A DNA stretch of 64,000 bases from Bacillota bacterium (GCA_023415475.1 JAEZKL010000019.1:17525-81524), one strand, 5' to 3'; shown: positions 51,046 through 59,985, numbered from the stretch's first letter. Notes: generated by a model not told the origin, from the letters alone. Numbers and translations: made by a program.

Positions 51046-51567
51046 TTGAAAAAAATTGCGTGGTACGCACGGTACTTTATGGCAACCTCCATTTTCTGCG
51101 CGGTCGCTTTTACGTTGGCGCTTATCCTGCAGCCGACCAATTGGAAGCCGTATGCAGTTGTGGCTTTGACCGTAGGACTCATTACCACTTTCCTTTTTTT
51201 CACCGTGCGTAAAAAGCTCACAGCCGCACGGCTGATTGTCGAGAATCAGATTCTCCATATTCAGCCCGCCGTCCAACGCGTTTGGGATAGCACAAAAGAA
51301 AGCGAAGCAAAGCCCTGCGAAACCGTCGAGATGTTCGTGTCCTGTTTTGGTATCCTGCTGGGCTCCAAGGTCATCAAGTTTAACCAGGAAGGTATCCGGC
51401 TCAAAGCCGTGGAGATCGGGCGGGATTATCTTTCTCTGGACTACGGCAGGGATACGGATATTCGCAGCATCAAGCTGATACATTCAAGACCCTGCAGCGA
51501 CGTTCTTGAGGGCATCATTGAGAAGTTTCGTTATGAAACCGGGATTACTCCCACGATTGTACACTGA
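51046..51567 (+). CDS. Membrane protein with two TM segments
   Basis: A 173-residue protein with two adjacent hydrophobic segments (about 8-30 and 36-55) and a soluble C-terminal domain of beta-strand character ('IVENQILHIQPAVQRVW', 'VIKFNQEGIRLKAVEIGRDY') that may be a small PH-like fold. TTG 51046 is chosen because GGGGGGAT lies just upstream, whereas ATG 51010 has no site. It is followed after 13 bases by a lipoprotein gene. Function unknown. Confidence 0.6.
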   Translation: MKKIAWYARYFMATSIFCAVAFTLALILQPTNWKPYAVVALTVGLITTFLFFTVRKKLTAARLIVENQILHIQPAVQRVWDSTKESEAKPCETVEMFVSCFGILLGSKVIKFNQEGIRLKAVEIGRDYLSLDYGRDTDIRSIKLIHSRPCSDVLEGIIEKFRYETGITPTIVH

Positions 51568-51580
51568 AGGAGGATTATTA

Positions 51581-53239
51581 ATGGAAAACAAATTGGCAGC
51601 ACAAACAAAATCATGCGCCACAAAAGCGGGCAGGCGTTTTCTTGCCCTGCTTCTGGCCTGTGTCCTGATTTTTAGCCTTGCCGCCTGCGGCGGACAAAAA
51701 ACAGGTGGTTCAGAAGAAATCAAACCTGTTACGGTGGAGCGCGATCCGGAGCCGCAAGCCCTGAAAACCGCAAACGAGGCCACCGTCATTGCCCTGCGGC
51801 AGTATGTCTACGCAAGGCTTTTGACCGAAGCCTTCCTGACGGCGGATGCCCCCGCCATGACCGCAGAGGAACTGTCTGAAATGGCGGATGAGCTTCTCCT
51901 TGCGTGGGAAAACGCCGAACTCTTTTCTTCCACCGCAACGGAACTCACGAACCAGGCTGTCCTGCTGCTGGAGATGCCCACAGTAAAGCAGACGTCGGCT
52001 GTCGGTCAGCCGCAGGCCAGATTTATGACCCTTGCCGCAGCACCTTTGAACTTCTCTCTCGTGGCGTATGCGGCTGAAAGCGGAAGAAAAATTGATCCGC
52101 AGACATGGGCGGCGAACCTGACCAAGCAGTATGACGCCCTAAAAGGTGCGAAGCGGTATCAGCAGCTTGCCCAGCAGCTCGGCACCGACGCAAAAACAGC
52201 CTATGAGCAGATGGCGCTGGCGCAGAAGATTATCCACAATGCCGCCGAGCTGGAGGAAGCCGAGGGTGTGGTAAACGCTTATACCGAAAGCATCAATTAC
52301 CTGCAAGGAGTAAAGACGGCCAGCAAGGTGGGCGTGTTCGTTGTCGGCACAGTAGTCACTGGCGGGGGTTCCCTGACAGCTCTGTCTACAAGTAGTTTCA
52401 CATTGGCTCAGACCGCCAGCACCATCGTCGGCGGCGTGGACTGCGTCGTGGACATCGCGGCTACCGGGAGCAATATCATTTTGGGAGAAAATCATCAGGT
52501 TACGTTGGGTTTTGATGATGTGAAGAATAAGCTGGCTCCTGTTTCGGCGGTGGTGGGCCTCGCCTCCTTTAATTCGGCGGAAACCGGCGAACAGCTTGCC
52601 TATATCGGAGATACATTGGTGGACTGGTTTTATGAGGGAAAGGTCATGGGAGTGCAGGTAGATAGTGGAAGAACTGTAACCGCACGGATTTTTGACAGCG
52701 TGGGGACGGTGGCACTGAAATCTGCGCTTGAAAGCGCCGGATATGTATTCCCGGAAACCTCCAGAACACTGACGGAAATCATGGAGGAGATGGAAGCCGA
52801 TCCCGTGGCCACCCTTGCCCGGATGGACGCCCTTGTCTCTCAGATGGCGGAGTTGGAGCGGACGGCGGGTATCCCGGAGGAAGCCATACCTGAGCCGGAC
52901 AGCACCGAAAACACAACGCCGCAGGTTCCAAGTATCAACATGAATATCTTCGGACAATACACTGTTGTTTCCAACTATGGGGATGAAACCGAAACCACGA
53001 CAGTAACCATAAAGAAGATTGGCGACGGCTTATTGTCCTGGATAGACGAGGATGGGGATGCGGAAACCCTCGTCTATAACCAGGAAACGAACATCATCCA
53101 TGACGATTCCTCGGGGATTATGCTTCATATTGAGTTTTCCATGTCTGGCGGTACGGTAACCGGCAGCGGTTATATAAGCGGCACTTTATGGGATGAGCCC
53201 ATAGAGGCAAACATTGCGCTCACCAAAACTTCAGACTGA
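51581..53239 (+). CDS. Large lipoprotein of unknown function
   Basis: A 552-residue exported lipoprotein: signal peptide preceded by a basic stretch, lipobox L-A-A-C (about Cys 36), helical N-terminal half, a Gly/Thr-rich segment with hydrophobic character (about 245-300, 'VGVFVVGTVVTGGG'), and a C-terminal beta-rich domain (about 450-550) resembling lipocalin-like or 'DUF' beta sandwiches. The similar arrangement of helices plus Gly-rich central segment recurs in the protein at 53955, so the two may be distant relatives. ATG 51581 is fixed by AAGGAGG. Confidence 0.72.
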   Translation: MENKLAAQTKSCATKAGRRFLALLLACVLIFSLAACGGQKTGGSEEIKPVTVERDPEPQALKTANEATVIALRQYVYARLLTEAFLTADAPAMTAEELSEMADELLLAWENAELFSSTATELTNQAVLLLEMPTVKQTSAVGQPQARFMTLAAAPLNFSLVAYAAESGRKIDPQTWAANLTKQYDALKGAKRYQQLAQQLGTDAKTAYEQMALAQKIIHNAAELEEAEGVVNAYTESINYLQGVKTASKVGVFVVGTVVTGGGSLTALSTSSFTLAQTASTIVGGVDCVVDIAATGSNIILGENHQVTLGFDDVKNKLAPVSAVVGLASFNSAETGEQLAYIGDTLVDWFYEGKVMGVQVDSGRTVTARIFDSVGTVALKSALESAGYVFPETSRTLTEIMEEMEADPVATLARMDALVSQMAELERTAGIPEEAIPEPDSTENTTPQVPSINMNIFGQYTVVSNYGDETETTTVTIKKIGDGLLSWIDEDGDAETLVYNQETNIIHDDSSGIMLHIEFSMSGGTVTGSGYISGTLWDEPIEANIALTKTSD

Positions 53240-53257
53240 CGGCAAGGAGGGATGACC

Positions 53258-53941
53258 ATGTACTGCAAGCATTGTGGAACAGCCCTGCCAGACGATATCC
53301 GCTTCTGCCCAGGCTGCGGAACCCAAACGGGCAACCAGCCGGACAGCCGTCCTGCTGCGGGGGTCGGGCGGATCGGCTATTCCGAGCGCATCCATGACCC
53401 GGCCTTTGCTCGGTATCTCAAGCACACCAATCGATGGTCGGCTATGTTCTCTATGATATTGGCTGTCGCCGCGGTCATTGGCTTTTACATTTACGGCGAA
53501 ACCAGCCGTGAGATGGAAAACCCGCAGGCGATGTTCATCGGCCTGGGTATCGGAGGAATGTTTTTGCTGATTGCGCTCTATTCCATCATCGCCAGAAAAA
53601 GAAGCAAAACCTGGGACGGCGTGGTGGTTGACAAAACCGTCAAACAGAAAAACCGCCGCCATGACACCGGAAATAATGATTCCACCATCCACTATTACAC
53701 CGAATATGCCGTTATCGTGCGGGATGAGCGAGGCAAAAAGCACCGTTTGACCGCCGAGGACGATATGACTGTTTTTGACTATTTTCAAGTGGGCGACCGA
53801 GTGCGCCATCACGCGGGGCTGAATTCGTATGAAAAATATGATAAATCGCGGGACAGCATTATCTTCTGCAACGCTTGCGCCACGCTATGCCAGATAAGCG
53901 ATGATGTCTGCTTCCGGTGCAAATGCCCGCTGCTCAAATAA
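53258..53941 (+). CDS. Zinc-ribbon membrane protein, DUF3592-like
   Basis: A 227-residue protein with an N-terminal zinc ribbon ('YCKHCGTALPDDIRFCPGCG'), two membrane segments (about 63-85 and 95-115), a DUF3592-like beta domain (about 125-205; 'GVVVDKTVKQKNRR', 'YTEYAVIVRDERGKKH') and a C-terminal second ribbon (CNACATLC ... CFRCKCP). AGGAGGGATG site upstream of ATG 53258. A 57006 protein has a related DUF3592-like domain. Function unknown; zinc ribbon plus membrane domain suggests sensing or assembly at the membrane. Confidence 0.75.
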   Translation: MYCKHCGTALPDDIRFCPGCGTQTGNQPDSRPAAGVGRIGYSERIHDPAFARYLKHTNRWSAMFSMILAVAAVIGFYIYGETSREMENPQAMFIGLGIGGMFLLIALYSIIARKRSKTWDGVVVDKTVKQKNRRHDTGNNDSTIHYYTEYAVIVRDERGKKHRLTAEDDMTVFDYFQVGDRVRHHAGLNSYEKYDKSRDSIIFCNACATLCQISDDVCFRCKCPLLK

Positions 53942-53954
53942 AGGAGGGTTTCAT

Positions 53955-56405
53955 ATGAACAAATTTTGTAAAAGCTGTGGCACGCAGCTAATAGACGACG
54001 CCAAATTCTGCGGCTCCTGCGGAGCGAAAACGCTGGAGGTTGAAGCTTCACCGCCAAATACGGTTCCCCAGGCTCCCAAGGAGACAAAACCCAGGACCCC
54101 GCCAAAGAAACTTTTGTTTTCCGCCGTGGCGGTTGTTTTGGTGATTGCGTTAGGGGCAGCCATTCTTCCAAGGCTGGGCAAGGAGGTGGCTAATACCGAA
54201 GGAACGACGGGTGACCTCAGCGCCTTTACTTATACTGAGCGGGACTATACGGCAAAAGCCAAGGAGCTTAAAGTCTCGCCGGAAAGTCCTTCCGCTTCTG
54301 CCCACGGAGTGACCATTCAGTTCGGGGAGTATGCCCTTGATGGGGATGAAACACTGAAAATACGGCAGCTCCCTGAAAAAACCGACAAGAATAACGGCGT
54401 AAAGGTTACGGCCTATGATTTTGAGCTTGGTGACCAAACCAATTTTGACGACGTGATTACCATCGCCATTCCCTATGACGCAAAATATGCCGAGGCAGGC
54501 GCGGAAAGCGAGTGCATCGGTGCGAAGTATTATAACCAAACCACCGGCGAGTGGGAGGGCGTTTACTACGAGGTGGACACCGAAAACCGTCAGGTGCTGA
54601 TCCATACCACCCATCTATCCACCTACGGCGTGTTTCAGGTGAAAAATGAAAACACCCGCAAAGCCTACATCACCGATGTCTATGCCGTCGCGGGGCTGAT
54701 GAACACAGGGAAATCCTTCGAGGTCATCAAGGAACTGGCCGAGCAGGGGCAACCCGGAAACGCCGCGTTTGAAGCGGGCTTCGAGGCGGTCAACTCGGCG
54801 GTGGGCAACACCGGCACCGCGCTTACGGCCATCACGCTGGGCGGGCAGTATGAAGGCGCACTGGCCGACGCGCTGGGCAAAGGGTCACAGCACCTGGGGC
54901 TGGCCCTTGCCGCAGTGCAGACCTGCTATGATTTTACTTACAACTTCTCAGATGACCAAGGTAAACTCAGCACCCTTTCCAACCTCGTCAAAAATGTTTC
55001 CAATAACGCAGTCGGCTACTTCGGCTCCGCCACGTTGCAGGTGGGCTTTGCCGCCATCGCCGTGTTCGATGTGGTTTTGTCCGAGGTTCAAAGCGATATG
55101 ATGGAGCTTAAACTGGAAAACCTCGGCGGCGTATACCAGTATTACAACGATGTGGAGGCCCCGCGCTCCAATAAGGAGTGGCGCGCCATCTTTATCAAGG
55201 CCCTCCGGGAAAATGCGAATGACCCCGAAGCGGCGCAGCAGCAGATCAATCAGGAAATCGACAGCTTCTGCGACCGTTTCTGGAGCCTCGATTACGGCAA
55301 GGTCAAGGAAATTGCCGGAGTTTCCGGATTGAAATATTCATTTGACGAGCGGCAGTGGACAAAGGACCGTGAGGTGCTGACCGCGCAGTATCGGGAATAT
55401 CTTCTGAATCGTTTACAGGCGCCGATGACCTCTGCGAGAAACTATCTTCTAAGTCAAGCCACGGAGCAAGCACAGCGCGAATTTGAAAAGCAGCTGCGCG
55501 CCCTTCAAGGGGAGCTGAACAAAACGGTTAAGGTTCAGATTATTGAACAGCCGGAGGAAGATGGCGAATATCAATACGAGGGCTATACCGTCCGCTTTGC
55601 ACCCCTTTCGAGCAGTGCAAACGTCAAAAACTGGACCGGAAAAATGCCAAAGGGCGGCGAGATGAACACCTCGTTTACCGTGATCGGGCATATGCACTCG
55701 GGCGCGCCAAGCAGAGTGGAGCTTTATAAGCCCGGCGAGGATACGCCCGCGCTGACGGTGCCGTTCAAGGTGTCTTATCCGACCACCACAATCCTGCTAT
55801 CCAGCAGCGGCGAGGATGAGCCGGAACCGGAGCAGCCCGGCGTGACGGAGGATGAACCACAGCAGCCCGAAGCCAAGGAATACGCCTGGGTGCTGGTGGA
55901 GACCGTTCATGAAACACGCCAGGCAAATATCGACAACTTAAATAAGGGCGGTGTTTATCAGGAAAGTGCATCCGCTTCACCGGGCAGTTATGCCCATACA
56001 TGGAAGTATGTCGGAGAAAGCGACAATTATCCCGACCCCGATATGCTGCATGGGGAAAGCTTCGCTACACAGCTTACCATCACAGTCCCCCCTGCGCAGA
56101 TTAAAGGTGGCGAAACGATAAATCTTAGCTTCAACCTCTCTTTCACCGAGCAGAACTTATCGTATTTTGATGGCCACGGAAGCGCACGGGCGGATTGGGG
56201 GAATCTGCGTTTCGCCAATTCCGACGGAAAGTACACCTTTGAGATTTATTCCTCTGTCAAGTACAGCGAGAAGAATGTTTCATCGGTCAGCGATACCATT
56301 TCTGCCGTAATTCCCGCAGGTTATTCAGAGGGAGACAGAGAAGAACTGTGGACAGGCGATTACACTGGCACGTACTATGTCTACGAATGGAAGCAGATCT
56401 CCTGA
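53955..56405 (+). CDS. Zinc-ribbon, single-pass surface protein
   Basis: An 816-residue protein: a short zinc ribbon ('FCKSCGTQLIDDAKFCGSCG') at the N-terminus, a Pro/Lys linker, one membrane segment (about 55-75, 'LLFSAVAVVLVIALGAAIL'), and a large, presumably external, region. The first external part (about 110-240) is beta-rich with 'HTTHLSTYGVFQV', reminiscent of ZU5-like domains. A helical region with Gly/Ala-rich segments follows, then a C-terminal beta domain. Cytosolic ribbon plus outside domain is the layout of a one-pass sensor. ATG 53955 is set by AAGGAGGG. Confidence 0.72.
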   Translation: MNKFCKSCGTQLIDDAKFCGSCGAKTLEVEASPPNTVPQAPKETKPRTPPKKLLFSAVAVVLVIALGAAILPRLGKEVANTEGTTGDLSAFTYTERDYTAKAKELKVSPESPSASAHGVTIQFGEYALDGDETLKIRQLPEKTDKNNGVKVTAYDFELGDQTNFDDVITIAIPYDAKYAEAGAESECIGAKYYNQTTGEWEGVYYEVDTENRQVLIHTTHLSTYGVFQVKNENTRKAYITDVYAVAGLMNTGKSFEVIKELAEQGQPGNAAFEAGFEAVNSAVGNTGTALTAITLGGQYEGALADALGKGSQHLGLALAAVQTCYDFTYNFSDDQGKLSTLSNLVKNVSNNAVGYFGSATLQVGFAAIAVFDVVLSEVQSDMMELKLENLGGVYQYYNDVEAPRSNKEWRAIFIKALRENANDPEAAQQQINQEIDSFCDRFWSLDYGKVKEIAGVSGLKYSFDERQWTKDREVLTAQYREYLLNRLQAPMTSARNYLLSQATEQAQREFEKQLRALQGELNKTVKVQIIEQPEEDGEYQYEGYTVRFAPLSSSANVKNWTGKMPKGGEMNTSFTVIGHMHSGAPSRVELYKPGEDTPALTVPFKVSYPTTTILLSSSGEDEPEPEQPGVTEDEPQQPEAKEYAWVLVETVHETRQANIDNLNKGGVYQESASASPGSYAHTWKYVGESDNYPDPDMLHGESFATQLTITVPPAQIKGGETINLSFNLSFTEQNLSYFDGHGSARADWGNLRFANSDGKYTFEIYSSVKYSEKNVSSVSDTISAVIPAGYSEGDREELWTGDYTGTYYVYEWKQIS

Positions 56406-56436
56406 TACTGTGCTTGGGCGGACAAGAGGGAGCGTG

Positions 56437-57009
56437 ATGAGCGATATGAAGGAAGAAATCCGCTGGGAAATCAGCGTGCCCATATTTAAGAATACGGTTA
56501 TTTTGAAACAGCTTGGGCTTGCCATCGGCATCCCCTTAGGCTTGGTCGCCCTTGTCATTGCGCTTGTATCAGGGATGAGCCGGGATACGCTGTATTCGCT
56601 TGGGCTGGTGGCTGCACTGCTCATTCTGACAGGACTTTTTATCATGGCAGTTTATCGGGGCAAATACGAGGCGGAGTTCGTACTGGACGGGAAAGGCATC
56701 CTCTGCCGGACACAGGCAAAACAAGCAAAAAAGAACCGAATCGTCAATACTTTGACCGTGATGCTGGGTCTGCTTTCCGGCAAGCCCGCAGCGGCGGGCG
56801 CCGGGATGCTGGCGCAATCGCAGCAGGAGGTCTTTCTCCGGTGGAACCGCACCACAAAGGTAAAATACAAAGCAAAAAGGCTCACAATCCTTTTGCGGGG
56901 CGGTTGGACAGAAAATATTGCTTTGTTTTGCACGGATGAGAATTATGAACAGGTTGAAGCTTTTGTGCGTCGGAATATACCGCTTCCCACGAAGGGAGAC
57001 GACAGATGA
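56437..57009 (+). CDS. Small membrane protein, possible PH-like domain
   Basis: A 190-residue protein with two hydrophobic segments (about 30-50 and 60-80, 'LGLAIGIPLGLVALVIALVS') followed by a soluble domain of beta-strand character that could be PH-like ('AEFVLDGKGILCRTQ', 'RWNRTTKVKYKAKRLTILLR'). ATG 56437 follows GAGGGAG. Its stop overlaps the next gene (ATGA). Confidence 0.65.
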   Translation: MSDMKEEIRWEISVPIFKNTVILKQLGLAIGIPLGLVALVIALVSGMSRDTLYSLGLVAALLILTGLFIMAVYRGKYEAEFVLDGKGILCRTQAKQAKKNRIVNTLTVMLGLLSGKPAAAGAGMLAQSQQEVFLRWNRTTKVKYKAKRLTILLRGGWTENIALFCTDENYEQVEAFVRRNIPLPTKGDDR

Positions 57010-57434
57010 AAAAGCTCTTGCCACGGATTTTAATTACACTATTGGGAACGGCGCTCATCCTTTGGGGAGCTGGCAAAATTGCGCTGTGTATCGTCGGTGA
57101 GCCGGAGACAGCCGTCGTAACCCATATTCGACGTGAAGGCGGGGAACGAACCGACATCAAGCCTGGCCGATACACTTACAACATCAGCTACACCTTTACG
57201 CTACCCGACGGCAAAGAAATAAATGGATTCACAAAGCAAATTTGGGATGGAGTATATCGAAAGGCAGATGGCACATCAACTGTGCAGATACGATATTTAC
57301 CTGGCTTTCCGTTTTTCAGCGCACTGGAAAGTGATGTTGGAATGGGTGCTGGCCCGCTTGTTCTGACTATAGCCGGAGTCATTTTAGTTTTCTTGATGGC
57401 TAGATCTACAAAGGTAGATAACGGACACAAATAA
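57006..57434 (+). CDS. DUF3592-like membrane protein
   Basis: A 142-residue protein with an N-terminal membrane segment, a DUF3592-like beta domain ('AVVTHIRREGGERTDIKPGR', 'YNISYTFTLPDGKE', 'VQIRYLPGFP') and a C-terminal membrane segment ('GPLVLTIAGVILVFLMA'). It overlaps the preceding gene by four bases and is the last gene before the riboswitch remnant. Related to the DUF3592-like region of the protein at 53258. Function unknown. Confidence 0.72.
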   Translation: MKKLLPRILITLLGTALILWGAGKIALCIVGEPETAVVTHIRREGGERTDIKPGRYTYNISYTFTLPDGKEINGFTKQIWDGVYRKADGTSTVQIRYLPGFPFFSALESDVGMGAGPLVLTIAGVILVFLMARSTKVDNGHK

Positions 57435-57439
57435 ATAAG

Positions 57440-57490
57440 CCCCGGGCAAATCCGGCAAAAGCTGGGGACGCAAAGCCGATGTTCTAAGGC
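57440..57490 (+). promoter_or_regulatory. Truncated c-di-GMP-I (GEMM-I) riboswitch aptamer
   Basis: GGGCAAATCCGGCAAAAGCT, then GGGGACGCAAAGCC, then CTAAGGC, match the 5' half of the c-di-GMP-I aptamer: the GGGCAAA strand, a tetraloop hairpin with AAAA, the near-invariant GGACGCAAAGCC and the CTAAGGC that normally opens the second stem. The expected second stem (AUGAUAGCCGGG-like) and the closing strand are missing: the sequence switches at about 57491 to a copy of the DUF2225-gene tail. It is therefore probably a remnant, not a working switch. Confidence 0.7.
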
Positions 57491-57492
57491 AC

Positions 57493-57644
57493 ATAGACGA
57501 TTTATTTTCTGATGACAGCTATCTGGTCGGCTGATTGAACCGAGAACACTTGATAAGCCCAAATAGCCTTGCCGAATTCTCTGCGGTCTGCATACATCAT
57601 TATATTGAAACGCCAAAGTGTAAATCCACGCTTTGGCGTTTTTT
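57493..57644 (+). repeat. DUF2225-gene tail plus terminator, copy B (remnant)
   Basis: Second copy of 48913-49063, with substitutions and a frameshift near 57531, so it no longer encodes protein. It directly follows the riboswitch half. It marks a recombination joint in the island. Confidence 0.8.
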
Positions 57645-57645
57645 C
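57611..57645 (+). terminator. Terminator, third copy of the family
   Basis: ACGCCAAAG / CTTTGGCGT stem with TTTTTT; see 49031-49064 and 44517-44550. Confidence 0.85.
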
Positions 57646-57722
57646 ATCTGAAAGTATCTTTCTCAGGTAAGATGAACATATCAAAACGATTATTAAAAAC
57701 TACTCATAAGGAGGAACGCCTC

Positions 57723-58529
57723 ATGATTTATCTTACAGGAGATATTCACGCTTCCCATGGTATTGAGAGGCTTTCGGATAAAGGCTTCCCCGAACAAAAA
57801 GGTCTTACAAAATCCGATTATGTGATTATTTGCGGCGATTTTGGGTGTGTGTGGGATGGCGGCAAGCAAGATCAATACTGGCAGGATTGGTTACAGGAGA
57901 AGCACTTCACGACACTGTTTGTGGATGGCAACCACGAAAATTTTGACCTGCTAAACAGCTATCCCGTAAGCGAATGGAACGGCGGCAAAGTACAGTTTAT
58001 ACGCCCTCATGTGATTCATTTGATGCGGGGACAGATTTACATCTTAGATGGGAAAAGCATTTTTACGATGGGGGGAGCTGCCTGCCATGACATATGGAAT
58101 GGCGTCCTCGATACAGATGACCCTGCGTTCCCCGTGAAATTTGATTATATGAAGAAGCGCAATATGTTCTTTCGCGTCAATCATTATTCTTGGTGGAAAG
58201 AAGAGCTGCCTTCGCAATCAGAGCTGGAGGAAGGTTATCAGAACCTTGCACGGCACAATTTTGCTGTGGACTATGTTGTCACCCACTGCCTGCCGGATAA
58301 ATACCACTTGGCCTTTGATAAAAGCGAATATACAGCCGACAGCTTAACGCAGTTTTTCACTTTACTCGATGAAAAAGTCACCTGTAACCAATGGTTTTGC
58401 GGACACTATCACACAAACCGGATCATGGATGACAGGCACACCGTACTTTATGAAGCGATCGTCAGCGAGAGCCAGTGGGATACCGCAAATAAGGCAAAAC
58501 GAAAACAGATGCTAAAACAAATCTCTTAA
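57723..58529 (+). CDS. Calcineurin-type metallophosphoesterase
   Basis: A 268-residue phosphoesterase with the complete two-metal motif set: 'GDIHAS' near the N-terminus, 'CGDFGCVWD', 'VDGNHENFD', a 'VVTHCLPD' and 'CGHYHTNR'. It should hydrolyse a phosphoester (nucleotide, nucleic acid or protein phosphate; substrate cannot be told from sequence). No signal peptide. ATG 57723 follows AAGGAGG. It lies alone after a terminator and is the only clear small-molecule or nucleic-acid phosphatase in the island. Confidence 0.85.
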   Translation: MIYLTGDIHASHGIERLSDKGFPEQKGLTKSDYVIICGDFGCVWDGGKQDQYWQDWLQEKHFTTLFVDGNHENFDLLNSYPVSEWNGGKVQFIRPHVIHLMRGQIYILDGKSIFTMGGAACHDIWNGVLDTDDPAFPVKFDYMKKRNMFFRVNHYSWWKEELPSQSELEEGYQNLARHNFAVDYVVTHCLPDKYHLAFDKSEYTADSLTQFFTLLDEKVTCNQWFCGHYHTNRIMDDRHTVLYEAIVSESQWDTANKAKRKQMLKQIS

Positions 58530-58543
58530 AGGGGGGCTGTGAT

Positions 58544-58858
58544 ATGACATACGCTAACTGGAGAAGCATGGACGATGCGGCCGCTATGCGGGGCGTGCGT
58601 CCCAATATGACTAGAGAAGAGCTGATAGAGGTCGCTTATGGGGCGCGTTCGGGCGCTGCAAGGAGAATTGCGGTTGTATATCTTGATGATCCTGAAATCA
58701 CGCGAGCCTTTGCATTGGAAGATCGCGATCCTATGGTGCGGCGAGGTCTTACCCGTAGATTGACAGATGTAAAATCCTTGAAGCAACTGCTAGAGGACGC
58801 AGATTACTCTGTCAGAAAAGCGGCGGCGGATACGCTTAGAAAGCTTCAGGAAGAATGA
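58544..58858 (+). CDS. Small HEAT-like repeat protein
   Basis: A 104-residue protein with two to three HEAT-like helical repeats ('AARRIAVVYLDDPEITRAFA', 'VRRGLTRRLTDVKSLKQLL', 'SVRKAAADTLRKLQEE'). No catalytic motif. GGGGGG precedes ATG 58544, 14 bases after the phosphoesterase, so they are co-transcribed. It is similar in kind to the protein at 47346. A weak hairpin AATTGCCAA / TTGGCAATT follows (58856-58891). Confidence 0.7.
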   Translation: MTYANWRSMDDAAAMRGVRPNMTREELIEVAYGARSGAARRIAVVYLDDPEITRAFALEDRDPMVRRGLTRRLTDVKSLKQLLEDADYSVRKAAADTLRKLQEE

Positions 58859-58891
58859 ATTGCCAAGATGTCTATTCACGTATTGGCAATT
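58856..58891 (+). terminator. Hairpin after HEAT-like gene
   Basis: AATTGCCAA / TTGGCAATT, 9-bp stem with a long loop, followed by ATTTG; a weak terminator at best. Confidence 0.4.
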
Positions 58892-58917
58892 ATTTGCCCG
58901 AACTTCTTGATACTACG

Positions 58918-58941
58918 GTATGGTATAGGTACACACCATAC
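58918..58941 (+). promoter_or_regulatory. Inverted repeat next to a ribosome site
   Basis: GTATGGT (58918-58924) and ACCATAC (58935-58941) can pair; the Shine-Dalgarno GGAGG follows at once. It could act as an operator or as an RNA hairpin that affects translation of the lipoprotein at 58956. Confidence 0.35.
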
Positions 58942-58955
58942 GGAGGAATTCAGTT

Positions 58956-59471
58956 ATGAAGAAAACACTTATCGTATCCATTCTTTTTATGGCGGTAATC
59001 AGTCTTTGCGGCTGCTCAAGTACCTATGAAAGCAACGGCACTGTAACCGTAAAAAACGCAAAAGGAAATAAGGTTTCATATCAGATAGCAGAAATCGGAA
59101 CGAACAGCGACGGCAAGACATGTGTTTATATCCAGGGAACGAAAGCTGCGGACGGTAAAGAAACCTCCGTATGCGCCTATGTAATGTCGGGTGTGGATTT
59201 TGATTGGGACATTTATGTTGGCGCATCAATTACTGTAGACGGCACGGTTTATGACGCACTCAGTACAACGCCATACCTGGCCACATTACCCGGAAATCTC
59301 GTTTGCTTTGAATACGATACCGATCAAACGCCGGATACAATCACGGTGTTTCATAGCGACAATCAGGAAGGCGGTGTTTCGGTTAATGTTGTCGAATTAG
59401 CTCTTGAACCTGTCCCTTACTGCCAGGGACTATCCACAGAAGTCAATTATGAACCGAACACGGGAGAGTAA
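58956..59471 (+). CDS. Small lipoprotein
   Basis: A 171-residue lipoprotein with signal peptide and L-C-G-C lipobox (Cys about 20), then a beta-rich domain with an OB-like strand pattern ('YQIAEIGTNSDGKTCVYIQ', 'IYVGASITVDGTVYDAL'). No known family is recognised. GGAGG precedes ATG 58956. The next small gene follows by 14 bases. Confidence 0.7.
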   Translation: MKKTLIVSILFMAVISLCGCSSTYESNGTVTVKNAKGNKVSYQIAEIGTNSDGKTCVYIQGTKAADGKETSVCAYVMSGVDFDWDIYVGASITVDGTVYDALSTTPYLATLPGNLVCFEYDTDQTPDTITVFHSDNQEGGVSVNVVELALEPVPYCQGLSTEVNYEPNTGE

Positions 59472-59485
59472 AAAAGGTGATAAAA

Positions 59486-59785
59486 ATGCTGATTTCCAAA
59501 AATCAAAATGAAGAGTATGGTTATGTGCCGTCCAACCCAGTTTTGCTAAACGGCTATGCGGATATACAGCACTTCTTTGGAGAATTGCACACCGAAAAAG
59601 GTTGCACGGTAACTTACAGGAGAATTGGATCGACGTTTGAGGCTCAAAGCAACCACATGATAGATGTCTTCGAAGTGTCGGGAGATAACGGCAACAAGCT
59701 TCTATATCTTGATGTTTATGGGGACGGCCAGTTCAAAGCTCCTAAAGGATATAAATTAGCAAATCCATCGAAACAGGACAGGTAA
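59486..59785 (+). CDS. Hypothetical small protein at island end
   Basis: A 99-residue soluble protein, no recognised family. Strands such as 'CTVTYRRIGSTFEAQSN' and 'MIDVFEVSGDNGNKLLYLDV' suggest a compact beta domain. ATG 59486 is preferred over GTG 59477 because AAAGGTGAT lies just upstream. It is the last gene of the cargo island before the hairpin cluster. Confidence 0.6.
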   Translation: MLISKNQNEEYGYVPSNPVLLNGYADIQHFFGELHTEKGCTVTYRRIGSTFEAQSNHMIDVFEVSGDNGNKLLYLDVYGDGQFKAPKGYKLANPSKQDR

Positions 59786-59985
59786 TTTTCAAAGGCTCGC
59801 GCGCTATTGAAAGGCTGATTTTTACATTGCATAGATTCCTGAATTATTGCTTGACGCAGTGAAATGAACCGTCGAATGGGCGGCAAAGTAACAGCCCTTG
59901 ATGTTAAACGGCGGTTGTAAAAAAACCGCCGTCCTCTTTAAAGTTATGGGTGCGGATGGCGTAGTTAGTGCGCCCATTTTTAAGA

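Noticed and set aside
57490..57560. 3' half of the c-di-GMP riboswitch in the following bases (CTATCTGGTCGGC resembles the second stem)
   Set aside because: The same bases are coding sequence in the DUF2225-gene copy at 48930-48960, so the resemblance is chance.
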